Assembly (NCBI GenBank): GCA_002432805.1
Contig: DJGV01000016.1
Span: forward strand, 340,327-404,326
Origin: Fervidobacterium sp. UBA5837
GTDB lineage: Bacteria > Thermotogota > Thermotogae > Thermotogales > Fervidobacteriaceae
DNA length: 64,000 nt
Direction: 5' to 3'
How positions within the stretch are numbered: the stretch's first letter is position 1; each line of letters opens with the position of its first letter. The position numbers were made by a program, and so were the translations under genes. The notes beneath the pieces were generated by a model. The model was given only the letters and a program-made list of their open reading frames with translations, was not told the DNA's origin and made no database searches. Below are positions 1-8,975 of the stretch, piece by piece.

Positions 1-18
1 AATTATGATTACCTTCAT
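1..18 (-). CDS. TrkA-N-like protein, first six codons only (partial)
   Basis: On the minus strand an ATG at 18-16 overlaps the TGA of the preceding TrkA-N gene (ATGA arrangement) and reads M-K-V-I-I-I to the window edge. A GGC-AA stretch precedes it but no strong ribosome site is visible. That start is typical of the Rossmann beta-strand that opens KtrA/TrkA proteins, so a second NAD-binding subunit of a potassium channel is likely. Only six residues are visible, so the identity is inferred from context. Confidence 0.4.
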
Positions 19-464
19 TTGCCATCACCTGTTGCAAGTTCAACTCCCTCAAGTATGCTTCTTTCAAAAGTATCTATGGTGAGACTGATTGGCGAGATCG
101 CTCTAATGCCACTCTTTTCAAATAATGCAACGTTTTCTTTGCTCCTAACGAGCGATAGCACATTTGTGATACCAAATATTTTGGAACCGATGAGACTTAC
201 GAAGTAGTTTGTTGGGTCATCACCCGTTGTTGTGATGAGCAGATCCGCCTTTTCTGCCTTTGCCCTTTTTAATACATCTCTTTCAGTAGCATCACCAATT
301 GTAGTGAATCCACCGTAGTCTTCCGGTAAAGCCGATAGCGCATCAGGGCTTTTCTCTACTATTGTCACATCGAATCCTATGTAAGATAAACGTGCTGCAA
401 CTTCCAAACCAACTCTTCCACATCCTACTACTATGACGTATAGTCTATAATTAATCTGTTTCAA
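15..464 (-). CDS. TrkA-N domain (RCK/KTN) NAD-binding protein, K+ transport regulator-like
   Basis: About 149 residues made almost wholly of one Rossmann domain. It opens with a V-G-C-G-R-V-G-L-E dinucleotide-binding loop near residues 10-20, has an acidic VEKS end of strand 2, and a G-D-A-T motif in the middle, as in TrkA/KtrA regulators of potassium uptake. No TrkA-C domain follows, so it is a short single-domain version. I place the start at TTG 464, about 6 nt after GAGGTG; an ATG at 470 sits directly on that site and is less likely. It overlaps the 3' end of the response regulator gene and probably overlaps the next TrkA-like gene by ATGA, indicating translational coupling. A channel-forming partner is not in the window. 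Confidence 0.8.
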   Translation of the reverse strand: MKQINYRLYVIVVGCGRVGLEVAARLSYIGFDVTIVEKSPDALSALPEDYGGFTTIGDATERDVLKRAKAEKADLLITTTGDDPTNYFVSLIGSKIFGITNVLSLVRSKENVALFEKSGIRAISPISLTIDTFERSILEGVELATGDGK

Positions 465-1074
465 TTTCATCACCTCTATTGTAACCACGCTCGTTTAGAT
501 CCAAAGCTCTTGCAGCTTTTCTGTGTAATTCTGCGAGTTCTTCATTACCTCTCTTTTCAAGTATCTCACCCATGAGATAGTGTGGAGTAGGCGATGATGG
601 CATTATGGAGAACATTATTCTTACAATCTGTTCAGCTTTGTCAAGATCTCCCGGCACATTGGAATGTATGAAGCCTTCAGCCTCTCTCAAGTATCTCTCG
701 AAACTTCCTTTCCTGTATTCTAGTAACCCTTTGATCTTCTTTTTCAGTTCATCTTGGGTAAAAGGTTTTGAAAGGTAGTCGATCGGTGCAAAACGACAGG
801 CACTGGCGATATCGTCAGGAGTTGCGTAAGCTGATATTATCAAGATTGGAGTGAAAACACCTCGTAACCGTAATCGCCTTATAAACTCTATGCCATCTAT
901 ATCCTCTAACTTTATGTCCGTCGTAATGAGGTCGAATTTTTCTTTCTCACATATTTTCAATGCATCTTCAGCATTCTGCACTTCTCGTGGTGTACATTCG
1001 AATGCGTTTGAAATCATCTTCACAAGCAGATTTCTGACGTGCCTTTCGTCATCAACTACCAGTACATCGATCAT
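451..1074 (-). CDS. response regulator: receiver domain plus helical TPR-like C-terminus, no DNA-binding domain seen
   Basis: 207 residues. Residues 1-120 are a CheY-like receiver: acidic pair D8-D9, phospho-acceptor D53 in TTDIK, S81 in IISAY and the conserved lysine K103 in SKPF. The remaining 85 residues are helical and resemble a short tetratricopeptide-like unit (AEQIVRIMF, HYLMGEILEKRG, AELHRKAARAL). I see no helix-turn-helix or output enzyme, so it probably signals by protein contact. The start is ATG 1074, nine nt after AGGAGG; the reading frame runs open for 34 more codons upstream but without a ribosome site. It is the first gene of a minus-strand operon with two TrkA-N proteins, which suggests phospho-signalling linked to potassium transport (inference). 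Confidence 0.85.
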   Translation of the reverse strand: MIDVLVVDDERHVRNLLVKMISNAFECTPREVQNAEDALKICEKEKFDLITTDIKLEDIDGIEFIRRLRLRGVFTPILIISAYATPDDIASACRFAPIDYLSKPFTQDELKKKIKGLLEYRKGSFERYLREAEGFIHSNVPGDLDKAEQIVRIMFSIMPSSPTPHYLMGEILEKRGNEELAELHRKAARALDLNERGYNRGDEIETD

Positions 1075-1098
1075 ATTAACACGCCTCCTTATCATGGA

Positions 1099-1127
1099 AT
1101 TATACCACATCTTCGTTAACATTGCAC
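1099..1127 (-). promoter_or_regulatory. promoter for response regulator / TrkA operon
   Basis: Minus-strand TATAAT (1104-1099) preceded by TGG, an extended -10, with a weak -35 GTGCAA 17 bp upstream. It lies 25 bp before the AGGAGG-ATG of the response regulator gene and is divergent to the amylase gene. Confidence 0.6.
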
Positions 1128-1133
1128 GCTTTG

Positions 1134-1142
1134 TGTTAGAAT
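1134..1142 (+). promoter_or_regulatory. possible extended -10 for the amylase gene
   Basis: TGT-TAGAAT on the plus strand, 55 bp before the amylase ATG; no good -35 hexamer at 17 bp. It overlaps the upstream part of the divergent minus-strand promoter. Confidence 0.35.
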
Positions 1143-1196
1143 GTAGGTAACGAAGCAATTGATAAACATCTATCAAAACACTTTGGAGGTGGCTTT

Positions 1197-3701
1197 ATGG
1201 ACTTTTCGAAATTCACAAAGTTTCTTTTGATTGCACTGGTATTCGTTTCTTCTCTTGCCTTTTCAGACGTTGCCACGATGTTTAAAGGTGGTTGGGCTGA
1301 TAAGGTACTCTACATGATCATGATCGATCGTTTCAACGATGGCGATCCTTCAAACAACGACCAAGCAAGTGTAGAGTACGATCCAAGAGACGGTGCAAAG
1401 TACAGTGGTGGAGACCTGAAAGGGATCATCGACAGGATTGATTACATCAAAGGAATGGGCATTGATGGCATCTGGGTAACACCGCCTGTTGCAAATCAAT
1501 GGTGGGATCCATGGGTAAACTATGGCGGATATCATGGATACTGGGCAAGGAATTTTAAGCAAATCGATGAACATTTTGGAAAACTTCAAGATTACAAGGC
1601 ACTCGCTGATTCTTTGCACAACAACAATATGAAACTCATCCAAGATATAGTTGTAAACCACGTTGGAAACTACTTCAGATTTATAGGCAATAGATTCGAA
1701 ATCAACAATGGTAGCGTTCCTACAAAGGCACCAACTCAGTCTCCATTTGATCTGAATAATTACGCTGATATAGCACAACGCGATGCAAATATATACCATT
1801 GGACCGCAGATGTATCGAATTACAACGACTCAAATCAAAGGTTAAATTATCAAATGAGTGGATTAGACGATCTGAATACGGAAAATCCAAAAGTAATTGC
1901 TGCATTAAAGGATTCATACTCATATTGGGTAAAGGAAGTTGGAGTAGACGGTTTTAGGGTGGATACCGCTATGTACGCACCAAAAGAGTTCTTTGATCAA
2001 TTTTTCAAATCGCAAGACGGTATTTTCTCCTTAAAGAGTGATTTCATTGCATTTGGTGAGACTTGGATCACTTCAAAACCTTACGAGAACGATGCAGACA
2101 AAGAAATTGCTTCATACCTTGATCACGGCTTTAATTCGATGCTTGACTTCACATTGATGGAAGAGATCAGAAGAGTAATCAAAGGTGGGCAACCAACGGA
2201 TTATCTCGCATACAGGCTTGAAGCAAGAAATGAAACATTGAAAAAGGGATTGCTCGTAACATTTATAGACAACCACGATATGGAAAGATTCGGCAAGGGC
2301 GTCACACCAAACATCATTCAGCAGGCACTTGGACTACTACTTACATTACCGGGACTTCCTGTGATCTACTACGGTACTGAGCAATACTTTGAAGAGACAA
2401 GGGCATCGATGTTTGCCAACGGGTGGGGTTCGTTTGGCCAAGACCACTTCGACGCAAATAGCGATATGTATAAATTCATAAAAGATACTATAGAATTCAG
2501 AAAGGCCCATCCTGCAACTAGGTATGGCGAGGTAAAAACGCTCCTTTCTGAAAAACGTGGTGCAGGCCTACTGGTATACACTCTAAAGTGCAGCGAAGAA
2601 GAACTTTTAGTAGTCTTGAACACTGCAAATGATCAAAGGATAACCAATTTCAAAACCAATTACGAACCTGGGACAACATTTGAACCGATATACAGTGCAG
2701 CAGCTGGTATAGGTTCACCTATTATAGTCAGAGATGGCGGATCCATCAATGTAAAGATGCCTGCCAAGAGCCTCACGATATTTGCGTTTTCCAAAGAACG
2801 GTCAGAGGTTTCAAAGCCGAATGTCGATGTCAGTATAAACCTAAAGAATGGTGATAAGATAACCAAGTTAACAGAGGTTAGTGGTCAGACGAATGCGAAA
2901 ACTTTGTACGTCTACATCGATAGGAGGGTTGAATCTGAACTGAAGATAGAACCAAAAGATGGAAAGTTTACATTCACAATAGATCCATTCAGACTTGACC
3001 CAGGTGAGCATACAGTACTGATCAGAGCTATAGGTAAAACGGTAAGGGATACATTTTATACCGACGAAATAACGATTTCGGTCGAACTTGAGAAGAAGAC
3101 ACTTGCAGAAGTTGCAGACCCAAGTGACGATGATGTTGGCTTGAGTGGTACGTACATCTACCCAACAGACCTAACATTCAAAAGACAAATGGATATCATC
3201 GAAGCAAAGGCAGAGAGTATAGGCAGTACGCTCATTCTGTCTATAAAACCTCGAGACCTTACGAAGACCTGGGGACCTTCTTACGGTTTTGACCACGTTA
3301 CATACCAAATATTCATAGATGACCCAACGAAAAATGGTGCTAACTTCCTGCCATTGCAAAATCATGCGTTCAAAGATTGGAATTGGGATTACGAGATATT
3401 TGCAACTGGATGGATCAGTGGTATTTACACACCCCAAGGGGCAACGAAAGATAAATTCGGGACTCAGATTGGTTCACCTGAAGTCTTTGTCGAAGACGGA
3501 TGGGTAAAGATCATAGTAAAAGGCGATTGGCTTGGTAATCCAAGTAATTTCAACGGTTGGACTGTTTACATTACGTCTTGGGATTACGATGGTGTTGAGA
3601 ACAAATTTAGACCATTGCAACAAGAACCCAAAGCCTACATCATGGGCGGCGGAAATTCAAATGATCCACTCATAATGGATGATTGTTGGCTGGAATTTTG
3701 A
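1197..3701 (+). CDS. secreted GH13 alpha-amylase family enzyme with C-terminal glucodextranase-like domain
   Basis: 834 residues, hydrolysing alpha-glucans such as starch outside the cell. Residues 1-23 form a signal peptide (K-x-F-L-L-I-A-L-V-F-V-S-S-L-A-F-S). The GH13 barrel follows from about 35 to 440, with region motifs DIVVNHVG, GFRVDTA (nucleophile D256), FGETW (acid/base E288) and FIDNHD (stabiliser D361). A beta domain follows, then residues about 640-834 resemble the C-terminal domain found in glucodextranases and amylopullulanases (DPSDDDVG..., aromatic-rich, possibly carbohydrate or surface binding). The start is ATG 1197, 6 nt after GGAGGTGG. It is a monocistronic unit closed by a strong terminator at 3795. 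Exact specificity (alpha-amylase, cyclomaltodextrinase or pullulanase) cannot be set from sequence alone. Confidence 0.9.
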   Translation: MDFSKFTKFLLIALVFVSSLAFSDVATMFKGGWADKVLYMIMIDRFNDGDPSNNDQASVEYDPRDGAKYSGGDLKGIIDRIDYIKGMGIDGIWVTPPVANQWWDPWVNYGGYHGYWARNFKQIDEHFGKLQDYKALADSLHNNNMKLIQDIVVNHVGNYFRFIGNRFEINNGSVPTKAPTQSPFDLNNYADIAQRDANIYHWTADVSNYNDSNQRLNYQMSGLDDLNTENPKVIAALKDSYSYWVKEVGVDGFRVDTAMYAPKEFFDQFFKSQDGIFSLKSDFIAFGETWITSKPYENDADKEIASYLDHGFNSMLDFTLMEEIRRVIKGGQPTDYLAYRLEARNETLKKGLLVTFIDNHDMERFGKGVTPNIIQQALGLLLTLPGLPVIYYGTEQYFEETRASMFANGWGSFGQDHFDANSDMYKFIKDTIEFRKAHPATRYGEVKTLLSEKRGAGLLVYTLKCSEEELLVVLNTANDQRITNFKTNYEPGTTFEPIYSAAAGIGSPIIVRDGGSINVKMPAKSLTIFAFSKERSEVSKPNVDVSINLKNGDKITKLTEVSGQTNAKTLYVYIDRRVESELKIEPKDGKFTFTIDPFRLDPGEHTVLIRAIGKTVRDTFYTDEITISVELEKKTLAEVADPSDDDVGLSGTYIYPTDLTFKRQMDIIEAKAESIGSTLILSIKPRDLTKTWGPSYGFDHVTYQIFIDDPTKNGANFLPLQNHAFKDWNWDYEIFATGWISGIYTPQGATKDKFGTQIGSPEVFVEDGWVKIIVKGDWLGNPSNFNGWTVYITSWDYDGVENKFRPLQQEPKAYIMGGGNSNDPLIMDDCWLEF

Positions 3702-3794
3702 TAAGAGTTCTTAAACTTCAAACGCTTGTACGTTACTTGTAGCTTACATTCAAAACTTGGTTTATTCGTCTAATTTCATTTTTCAAACATTTTT

Positions 3795-3824
3795 CAAAAG
3801 GCCACCTCTTTTGGTGGCCTTTTG
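3795..3824 (+). terminator. intrinsic terminator after amylase
   Basis: Perfect stem AAAAGGCCACC / GGTGGCCTTTT around the loop TCTTTT. It lies 94 nt after the amylase stop. Confidence 0.85.
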
Positions 3825-3866
3825 TATGCAACAGTGAGTCAACAATCACTCAAAATTATGTATGTG

Positions 3867-3875
3867 TGGTATAAT
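3867..3875 (+). promoter_or_regulatory. extended -10 promoter for alcohol dehydrogenase
   Basis: TGG-TATAAT, 50 bp before the ATG of the dehydrogenase gene; -35 region is poor, as usual for extended -10 promoters. Confidence 0.6.
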
Positions 3876-3925
3876 TTAATCGAACATCAAGAATATCACT
3901 TAAACGGCTGCAGGAGGTGGAATAT

Positions 3926-5086
3926 ATGGAGAATTTCGTTTTTCATAATCCAACTAAACTGGTTTTTGGAAAAGATACCGTGGAGAAAATTGGGGAAGAA
4001 TTAAAGAAGGGTGGCATTAAGAAGGTATTGATGATTTACGGCGGAGGTTCCATCAAGAAGAATGGTGTTTACGAGAAAGTTGTCAGGTCACTACATGATA
4101 ATGGAATAACGAAAGTCGAGCTTTCTGGAATTCGACCAAATCCTGTACTATCGAAGGTCCACGAGGCTATTGCAGTTGCAAAGAAAGAGCAGGTAGAGGC
4201 GATATTGGCAGTTGGTGGTGGAAGTGTTGTCGATAGTGGTAAAGCAATCGCAGCAGGATACTATTACGAAGGTGATATCTGGGATGCATTTATTGGTAAG
4301 TATAATGTGAAAAAGGCGCTTCCACTGTACGTTGTACTAACCATGTCTGCAACTGGCACGGAGATGAATGGTAACGGCGTTATCACAAATGAAGAGACGT
4401 TGGAGAAATTGGGATTCGGTTCAAGATACGTTTACCCGGTTGTTTCTATAGTAGATCCGACTGTTCAGTATTCTTTACCGAGGGACCAAGTAATTTACGG
4501 TGCAATAGATGCGATAAGTCATGTGATGGAACATTACTTCGATGTAGCTGGCAGTACACTCATCGACAGCATAGACGAAGGCATAATAAGAACCATAATG
4601 TCCGCAACAGAAAAAGTGACTGAAGAACCTGAGAATTACGAGGCACGTGCGAATTTGTGCCTTGCAACAACATTAGCACTAAATGGTTTGACTAAGATGG
4701 GAACTACGGGTGGAGATTGGTCATCTCACGATCTACAACATCCACTGAGTGCATTGAAACCAGAGGTAGCGCATGGCGCAGGTTTGGCTGTCGTATTTCC
4801 AGCTTGGATGACTTATGTCAAAGAATTGATCCATGAAAAACTAATCAATTTTGGAAAGAACATTCTCAATTTGGGAGATGATGCAACGGCTGAACGTACA
4901 ATAGATGAGTTGAGAAGATGGTACAAATCGATTGGTGCTCCTATAACACTCAGAGAACTTGGATTTACTCAAGAAGATGTGCAAAAAGTTACGCAAATTG
5001 CTTCAAAGCATTCACCGCTTGGAAAAGTAAAGCGTTTGGACACCCACGATATAGAAAGTATTTATCGCATCGCATACGAATTTTGA
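3926..5086 (+). CDS. iron-containing alcohol dehydrogenase (NAD(P)H-dependent, butanol dehydrogenase-like)
   Basis: 386 residues, group III alcohol dehydrogenase reducing aldehydes to alcohols in the cytoplasm, probably to dispose of fermentation electrons. Visible signatures: the nucleotide-binding GGGSVVDSGKAIA near residue 95, DAISHVMEHYF with the metal-binding Asp and His, and HDLQHPLSA...AHGAGLAVVFP carrying the other two metal histidines. Length fits the BdhA/YugJ branch. The start is ATG 3926, eight nt after AGGAGG; a GTG three codons earlier overlaps that site. Transketolase follows after 65 nt without a terminator, so the two may be co-transcribed. Confidence 0.92.
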   Translation: MENFVFHNPTKLVFGKDTVEKIGEELKKGGIKKVLMIYGGGSIKKNGVYEKVVRSLHDNGITKVELSGIRPNPVLSKVHEAIAVAKKEQVEAILAVGGGSVVDSGKAIAAGYYYEGDIWDAFIGKYNVKKALPLYVVLTMSATGTEMNGNGVITNEETLEKLGFGSRYVYPVVSIVDPTVQYSLPRDQVIYGAIDAISHVMEHYFDVAGSTLIDSIDEGIIRTIMSATEKVTEEPENYEARANLCLATTLALNGLTKMGTTGGDWSSHDLQHPLSALKPEVAHGAGLAVVFPAWMTYVKELIHEKLINFGKNILNLGDDATAERTIDELRRWYKSIGAPITLRELGFTQEDVQKVTQIASKHSPLGKVKRLDTHDIESIYRIAYEF

Positions 5087-5151
5087 ATATCACAATGTAA
5101 ATATGATTTTAGGCAGTTTCTTTGATATTTAATAGAAGTGGAGGGATTTTG

Positions 5152-7026
5152 GTGATAAAGCAGTACGATATTGAAAAGTTGAAAGAAGTTTCGAGGCAGT
5201 GCCGTGGCGATATATTGAAGATGACCACCGTGGCCAATTCTGGGCATCCAGGTGGTTCCATGTCTTCCATTGATTTGTTAGTCAGTCTTTACGCATTTGC
5301 AAATGTTGATCCAAAGGCTCCGTGGGATGAGAATCGGGATAGAATCGTTGTCAGCCACGGACACATATCGCCGGCAGTCTATTCTACTTTGGCAAATTAT
5401 GGTTTTGTGAATAGAGAAGATGTCTTGGCTGGGTTTAGGCATCCTTCATCGATCTTTGAAGGTCACATAACGCGTGGCATACCTGGAGTGGAGTGGACAA
5501 CGGGTAATCTTGGTCAAGGTTTGTCGGCAGGAGCGGGGTTTGCACTTGCCGCAAAGATTAAGAAAGGGGACTATCACGTTTATGTTGTCATGAGCGATGG
5601 TGAGAGTGCAAAGGGTCAAGTTCAAGAGGCAAGGAGAACGGCCAGAAAATATAATCTCGACAACTTGACGGTCCTTGTCGACTACAACGATATTCAGATA
5701 AGCGGACACGCACATGATGTAATGTACGTAGATATAAAGGGCGAATTTCAAGCTGCTGGTTGGAATATCATAGAGATAAATGGACATGACCATGAACAGA
5801 TATTAGCTGCATTGAAGATAGCAAGGAACGATGGTAAACCGACAGCGATAATTGCACACACAATCATTGGTAAGGGTGTAGATTTCATGGAGGATAAACC
5901 GGATTACCATGGAAAACCCTTGAACAAGGAAGAACTTGCAAGGGCACTCGAACAATTGAATATAGAAAATGACGTGGATAAATATATGAAGATGAGAGAC
6001 GAATTACCGACAAGGCCGCATGATAAATTGAAACGAAGCTACAAAATTGAAATAAACACAGGTACTCCAAGGATTTACGATAAAGCCACCGATAACAGAA
6101 GTGCACTCGGACGTGCAATTGCTGATCTTGCAACGCTCAACGATAACGTTGTCGCAGTAGATTGCGACTTAAAAGGGTCCGTAAAGCTCGATTTTTTAGA
6201 CAAAGAGCGCGGCGATAGGATAGTTGAATTAGGTGTACAAGAACACAACGCAGCAACTATTTCTGGTGCGATGTCTGCTGACGGATTGGTGACTTTCTTT
6301 GCAGACTTTGGTGTATTTGGCATCGATGAAACATTCAATCAACATAGGCTCAATGCGATAAACAATACGAATTTGAAGATCGTAGTCACGCATTGTGGCA
6401 TAGATGTTGGAGAAGATGGTAAAACGCACCATGGCATCAATTACGTTGGCGCACCTTTAGCATGGTACGGCTTCAAAACTATCGTACCAGCTGATCCGAA
6501 TCAGACGGACAAAGCAATAAGATACGTTGCAAAGGAATATGGAAATTACGTTGTAGCAGTTGGAAGAAGTAAGTTAGAGACAATAAAGAAAGAAGATGGG
6601 GCAGTATTTTTTGATGAAAACTATGTATTCGAGTATGGTAAGATGGATGTACTAAGAGATGGTGGTGACGGCGTCATATATGCAATGGGCTCGGTCATTC
6701 CAAATGTCTTGAAGGCTCATGAAATATTGAAGGCCAAAGGCATCAACATAGCGGTCGTTAATGTTAGTTGTCCACATAACTTAGACGTGAATATACTCAA
6801 GAAGTATTCTAATTTTGTTGCAACGGTAGAGGATCACAATGTCTACAATGGACTTGGTAGCTTGATAGCACAGAAATTCATCGAAATCGGTCTACTGCCA
6901 GCGCAATTCATGAAACTTGGATTGGAAGACTTCCCAGTCTCGGGTGATTCGAAATTACTCTTCGAAATATACAACCTTAGCGGTGAGAGGATCGCGCAAG
7001 TGATTGAAGAAAAAATGACGTTGTAA
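5152..7026 (+). CDS. tkt: transketolase
   Basis: 624 residues, the thiamine-diphosphate enzyme of the non-oxidative pentose phosphate pathway moving two-carbon units between sugar phosphates. The N-terminal TPP domain has NSGHPGGSMSS, VSHGHISPA and SDGESAKGQ followed by DYNDIQISG. The central Pyr domain has ELGVQEHN, with the catalytic Glu, and FFADFGVFGIDE; a transketolase C-terminal domain follows after about 490. The first residue of the usual GDGE motif is Ser here. Start chosen at GTG 5152, after GGAGGG at 5140-5145; an ATG ten codons upstream has no ribosome site. A strong terminator follows. Confidence 0.93.
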   Translation: MIKQYDIEKLKEVSRQCRGDILKMTTVANSGHPGGSMSSIDLLVSLYAFANVDPKAPWDENRDRIVVSHGHISPAVYSTLANYGFVNREDVLAGFRHPSSIFEGHITRGIPGVEWTTGNLGQGLSAGAGFALAAKIKKGDYHVYVVMSDGESAKGQVQEARRTARKYNLDNLTVLVDYNDIQISGHAHDVMYVDIKGEFQAAGWNIIEINGHDHEQILAALKIARNDGKPTAIIAHTIIGKGVDFMEDKPDYHGKPLNKEELARALEQLNIENDVDKYMKMRDELPTRPHDKLKRSYKIEINTGTPRIYDKATDNRSALGRAIADLATLNDNVVAVDCDLKGSVKLDFLDKERGDRIVELGVQEHNAATISGAMSADGLVTFFADFGVFGIDETFNQHRLNAINNTNLKIVVTHCGIDVGEDGKTHHGINYVGAPLAWYGFKTIVPADPNQTDKAIRYVAKEYGNYVVAVGRSKLETIKKEDGAVFFDENYVFEYGKMDVLRDGGDGVIYAMGSVIPNVLKAHEILKAKGINIAVVNVSCPHNLDVNILKKYSNFVATVEDHNVYNGLGSLIAQKFIEIGLLPAQFMKLGLEDFPVSGDSKLLFEIYNLSGERIAQVIEEKMTL

Positions 7027-7041
7027 TCAAGAGTAAGAACG

Positions 7042-7072
7042 TGCGGAAGGTCACCTTCCGCATATATTTTTT
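7042..7072 (+). terminator. intrinsic terminator after transketolase
   Basis: Stem TGCGGAAGG / CCTTCCGCA with loop TCA, followed by a T-rich tract (TATATTTTTT). Confidence 0.88.
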
Positions 7073-7089
7073 AATTTTTGGTGAATTAC

Positions 7090-7118
7090 TTGGAATTTGT
7101 GCTATATTCGTGTATAAT
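7090..7118 (+). promoter_or_regulatory. promoter for yicC-remA-gmk-rpoZ operon
   Basis: TTGGAA (-35) and TATAAT (-10) separated by exactly 17 bp, 31 bp before the yicC GTG start and just after the transketolase terminator. Confidence 0.75.
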
Positions 7119-7148
7119 ATGAATTGTAACCCGTCAGGAGGGATATTT

Positions 7149-8024
7149 GTGCCTAAGAGTATGACTGGATATGCAAAGGTGCAGAGCGTTATCGACGATT
7201 ACAAGATAACGTGTGAGGTAAAGGCACTCAATTCAAAGGGATTAACGATAGATGTATCAGTCCCTTATTTCCTTAATGCTAAAGAATTGGATATAATGGC
7301 CAAAGTAAGAGAGTACATATCTAGAGGAAAAATAGCAATAAAGTTATCAGTTAAGTTCATAAAACCCATCCAGATGTCCATTGATTATTCACTTGTGAGA
7401 ACATACTACGAGATGTTATCCGAAATAAGAGAGAATCTCGGAATACCCATTCCGGTAGAATTGAGCCATCTTCTCAACTTCAAAGATGCATTTCAATTTG
7501 AATTTTCGGCAGAAGAGATAGAGCGTGCGTGGAGCAACACTGTTCTTGTTCTCGAGGAAGCTTTGAAAAAGGTCGTCGATGAAAGGACAATAGAAGGTGA
7601 AAAGCTAACAAGAGATTTACTCGAAATGGCCAGTAAGATGGAATCAACCGTGGAGCAGATAAAGGGCAAGGCAGATGAACTTCCAAAATCGATTGCAGAA
7701 CGTATAAGAACAAATGCAAAGGAGATACTACCAGAGGATGTAGAACTGAATAAGGAACTGTTCGAGAGTGCAGTTGCGTTGATCGCAGATAGGGCAGATA
7801 TACGAGAAGAATTGGTGCGCTTGGAAAGTCACATATCTAGGACAAAGCAACTTCTAAATTCAAAAGAACCTGTCGGGGACATGTTGAATTTCATCTCACA
7901 AGAACTTCTCAGAGAATTCAATACTATATTATCGAAAAGTAGGTTGATAGATATAAACAACCTCGCACTGGAAGGCAAATACTTGGTATCTCAGTTCAAA
8001 GAGCAAATAATGAATATAGAATAG
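7149..8024 (+). CDS. yicC: YicC/YloC family endoribonuclease-like protein
   Basis: 291 residues. It opens with the family signature K-S-M-T-G-Y-A-K and ends with MLNFISQELLREFNTILSKS, as in YicC/YloC (YicC_N and DUF1732 domains). Members have been linked to RNA decay. Start chosen at GTG 7149 after CAGGAGGG; longer readings run into the upstream terminator. First gene of an operon with remA-like, gmk and rpoZ, a common arrangement in Firmicutes and Thermotogae. Cytoplasmic. Confidence 0.9.
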   Translation: MPKSMTGYAKVQSVIDDYKITCEVKALNSKGLTIDVSVPYFLNAKELDIMAKVREYISRGKIAIKLSVKFIKPIQMSIDYSLVRTYYEMLSEIRENLGIPIPVELSHLLNFKDAFQFEFSAEEIERAWSNTVLVLEEALKKVVDERTIEGEKLTRDLLEMASKMESTVEQIKGKADELPKSIAERIRTNAKEILPEDVELNKELFESAVALIADRADIREELVRLESHISRTKQLLNSKEPVGDMLNFISQELLREFNTILSKSRLIDINNLALEGKYLVSQFKEQIMNIE

Positions 8025-8054
8025 ATTTTTTTACTAATTCGGGAGGTGTAAGAG

Positions 8055-8336
8055 ATGTTTGGACTTATAAACATAGGCTTTGGTAATGTTATTGCTGGTG
8101 ATAGGGTCATAGCAATCGTTAATCCAGAGAGCGCACCGTTGAAGAGGTTAAAGGAAGATGCTAAGGGTGAGGGCAAACTTATAGATGCTACGTATGGAAG
8201 AAAGACAAGATCCATACTCATTACAGACTCAAACCATATTATACTCAGTGCGATTCAACCGGAAACTATTGCTCAAAGGTTCATAGAGTCCATGGCAGAG
8301 ATCGAGAAGGAACTCGAAAGAATAAGAAAGGGCTAA
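8055..8336 (+). CDS. RemA/DUF370 family protein
   Basis: 93 residues. The sequence has the DUF370/RemA hallmarks: a conserved N-terminal INIGFGN, DRVIAIVNPESAP, and YGRKTRSILITDSNHIILSAIQPETI. In Bacillus the family member RemA is a DNA-binding regulator of matrix genes; the role in Thermotogae is not established. ATG start with GGGAGGTG upstream. Placed between yicC and gmk, the usual context. Confidence 0.9.
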   Translation: MFGLINIGFGNVIAGDRVIAIVNPESAPLKRLKEDAKGEGKLIDATYGRKTRSILITDSNHIILSAIQPETIAQRFIESMAEIEKELERIRKG

Positions 8337-8342
8337 TAAAAA

Positions 8343-8975
8343 ATGGGCCTTGCAAGTCCCAGTAAGGGGATTTTGTTTGTCATAAGTGGTCCAAGTGGTG
8401 TTGGTAAAACAAGTATCATACGTTCCGTATTGGAAAGAGTTAAGAACGTTGTTTTCTCGGTTTCTTGCACGACTCGAAAGCAGAGACCAGGCGAGATCAA
8501 CGGGGTTGATTATTTCTTCATATCGCAAGAAGAATTTGATGAAATGATACGTGGCAACAAGTTCTTAGAGTGGGCAAAAGTGCACGATAATTATTACGGA
8601 ACACCTTTGAATTTTGTGTTCAAACACATGGATGACGGTAACGACGTGATTTTGGATATAGATGTACAAGGGGCATTGAATGTGAAAAGGAATTTTGCGA
8701 AGGCAAAATTTATATTCATAGCTCCACCGAGTTACCAAACACTAGGTGAGAGGTTAAAAACAAGAGGAACAGAAACCGAAGAGAAGATTCAAAGAAGATT
8801 GGAGACTGCGCGTAAGGAGATAAAGTATATTCCAGAATTCGAGTATCTTATCATAAACGAAGATCTCGAAAATTCGATAACGAATCTCGTATCCATCATA
8901 TACGCTGAAAGACTCAAGTTTGATAAGCTTAAAGAAACAGATAAGGTAAGGAACTTGTTAAAGGAGGTGCAGTAA
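8343..8975 (+). CDS. gmk: guanylate kinase
   Basis: 210 residues. Converts GMP to GDP with ATP. The P-loop SGPSGVGKT lies at about residues 15-23, followed by the GMP-binding region (SCTTRKQRPGE, YFF) and the lid (TRGTETEEKIQRRL). Length is normal. Starts 6 nt after the remA-like stop and ends immediately before the rpoZ start, so it is translationally coupled within the operon. Confidence 0.96.
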   Translation: MGLASPSKGILFVISGPSGVGKTSIIRSVLERVKNVVFSVSCTTRKQRPGEINGVDYFFISQEEFDEMIRGNKFLEWAKVHDNYYGTPLNFVFKHMDDGNDVILDIDVQGALNVKRNFAKAKFIFIAPPSYQTLGERLKTRGTETEEKIQRRLETARKEIKYIPEFEYLIINEDLENSITNLVSIIYAERLKFDKLKETDKVRNLLKEVQ

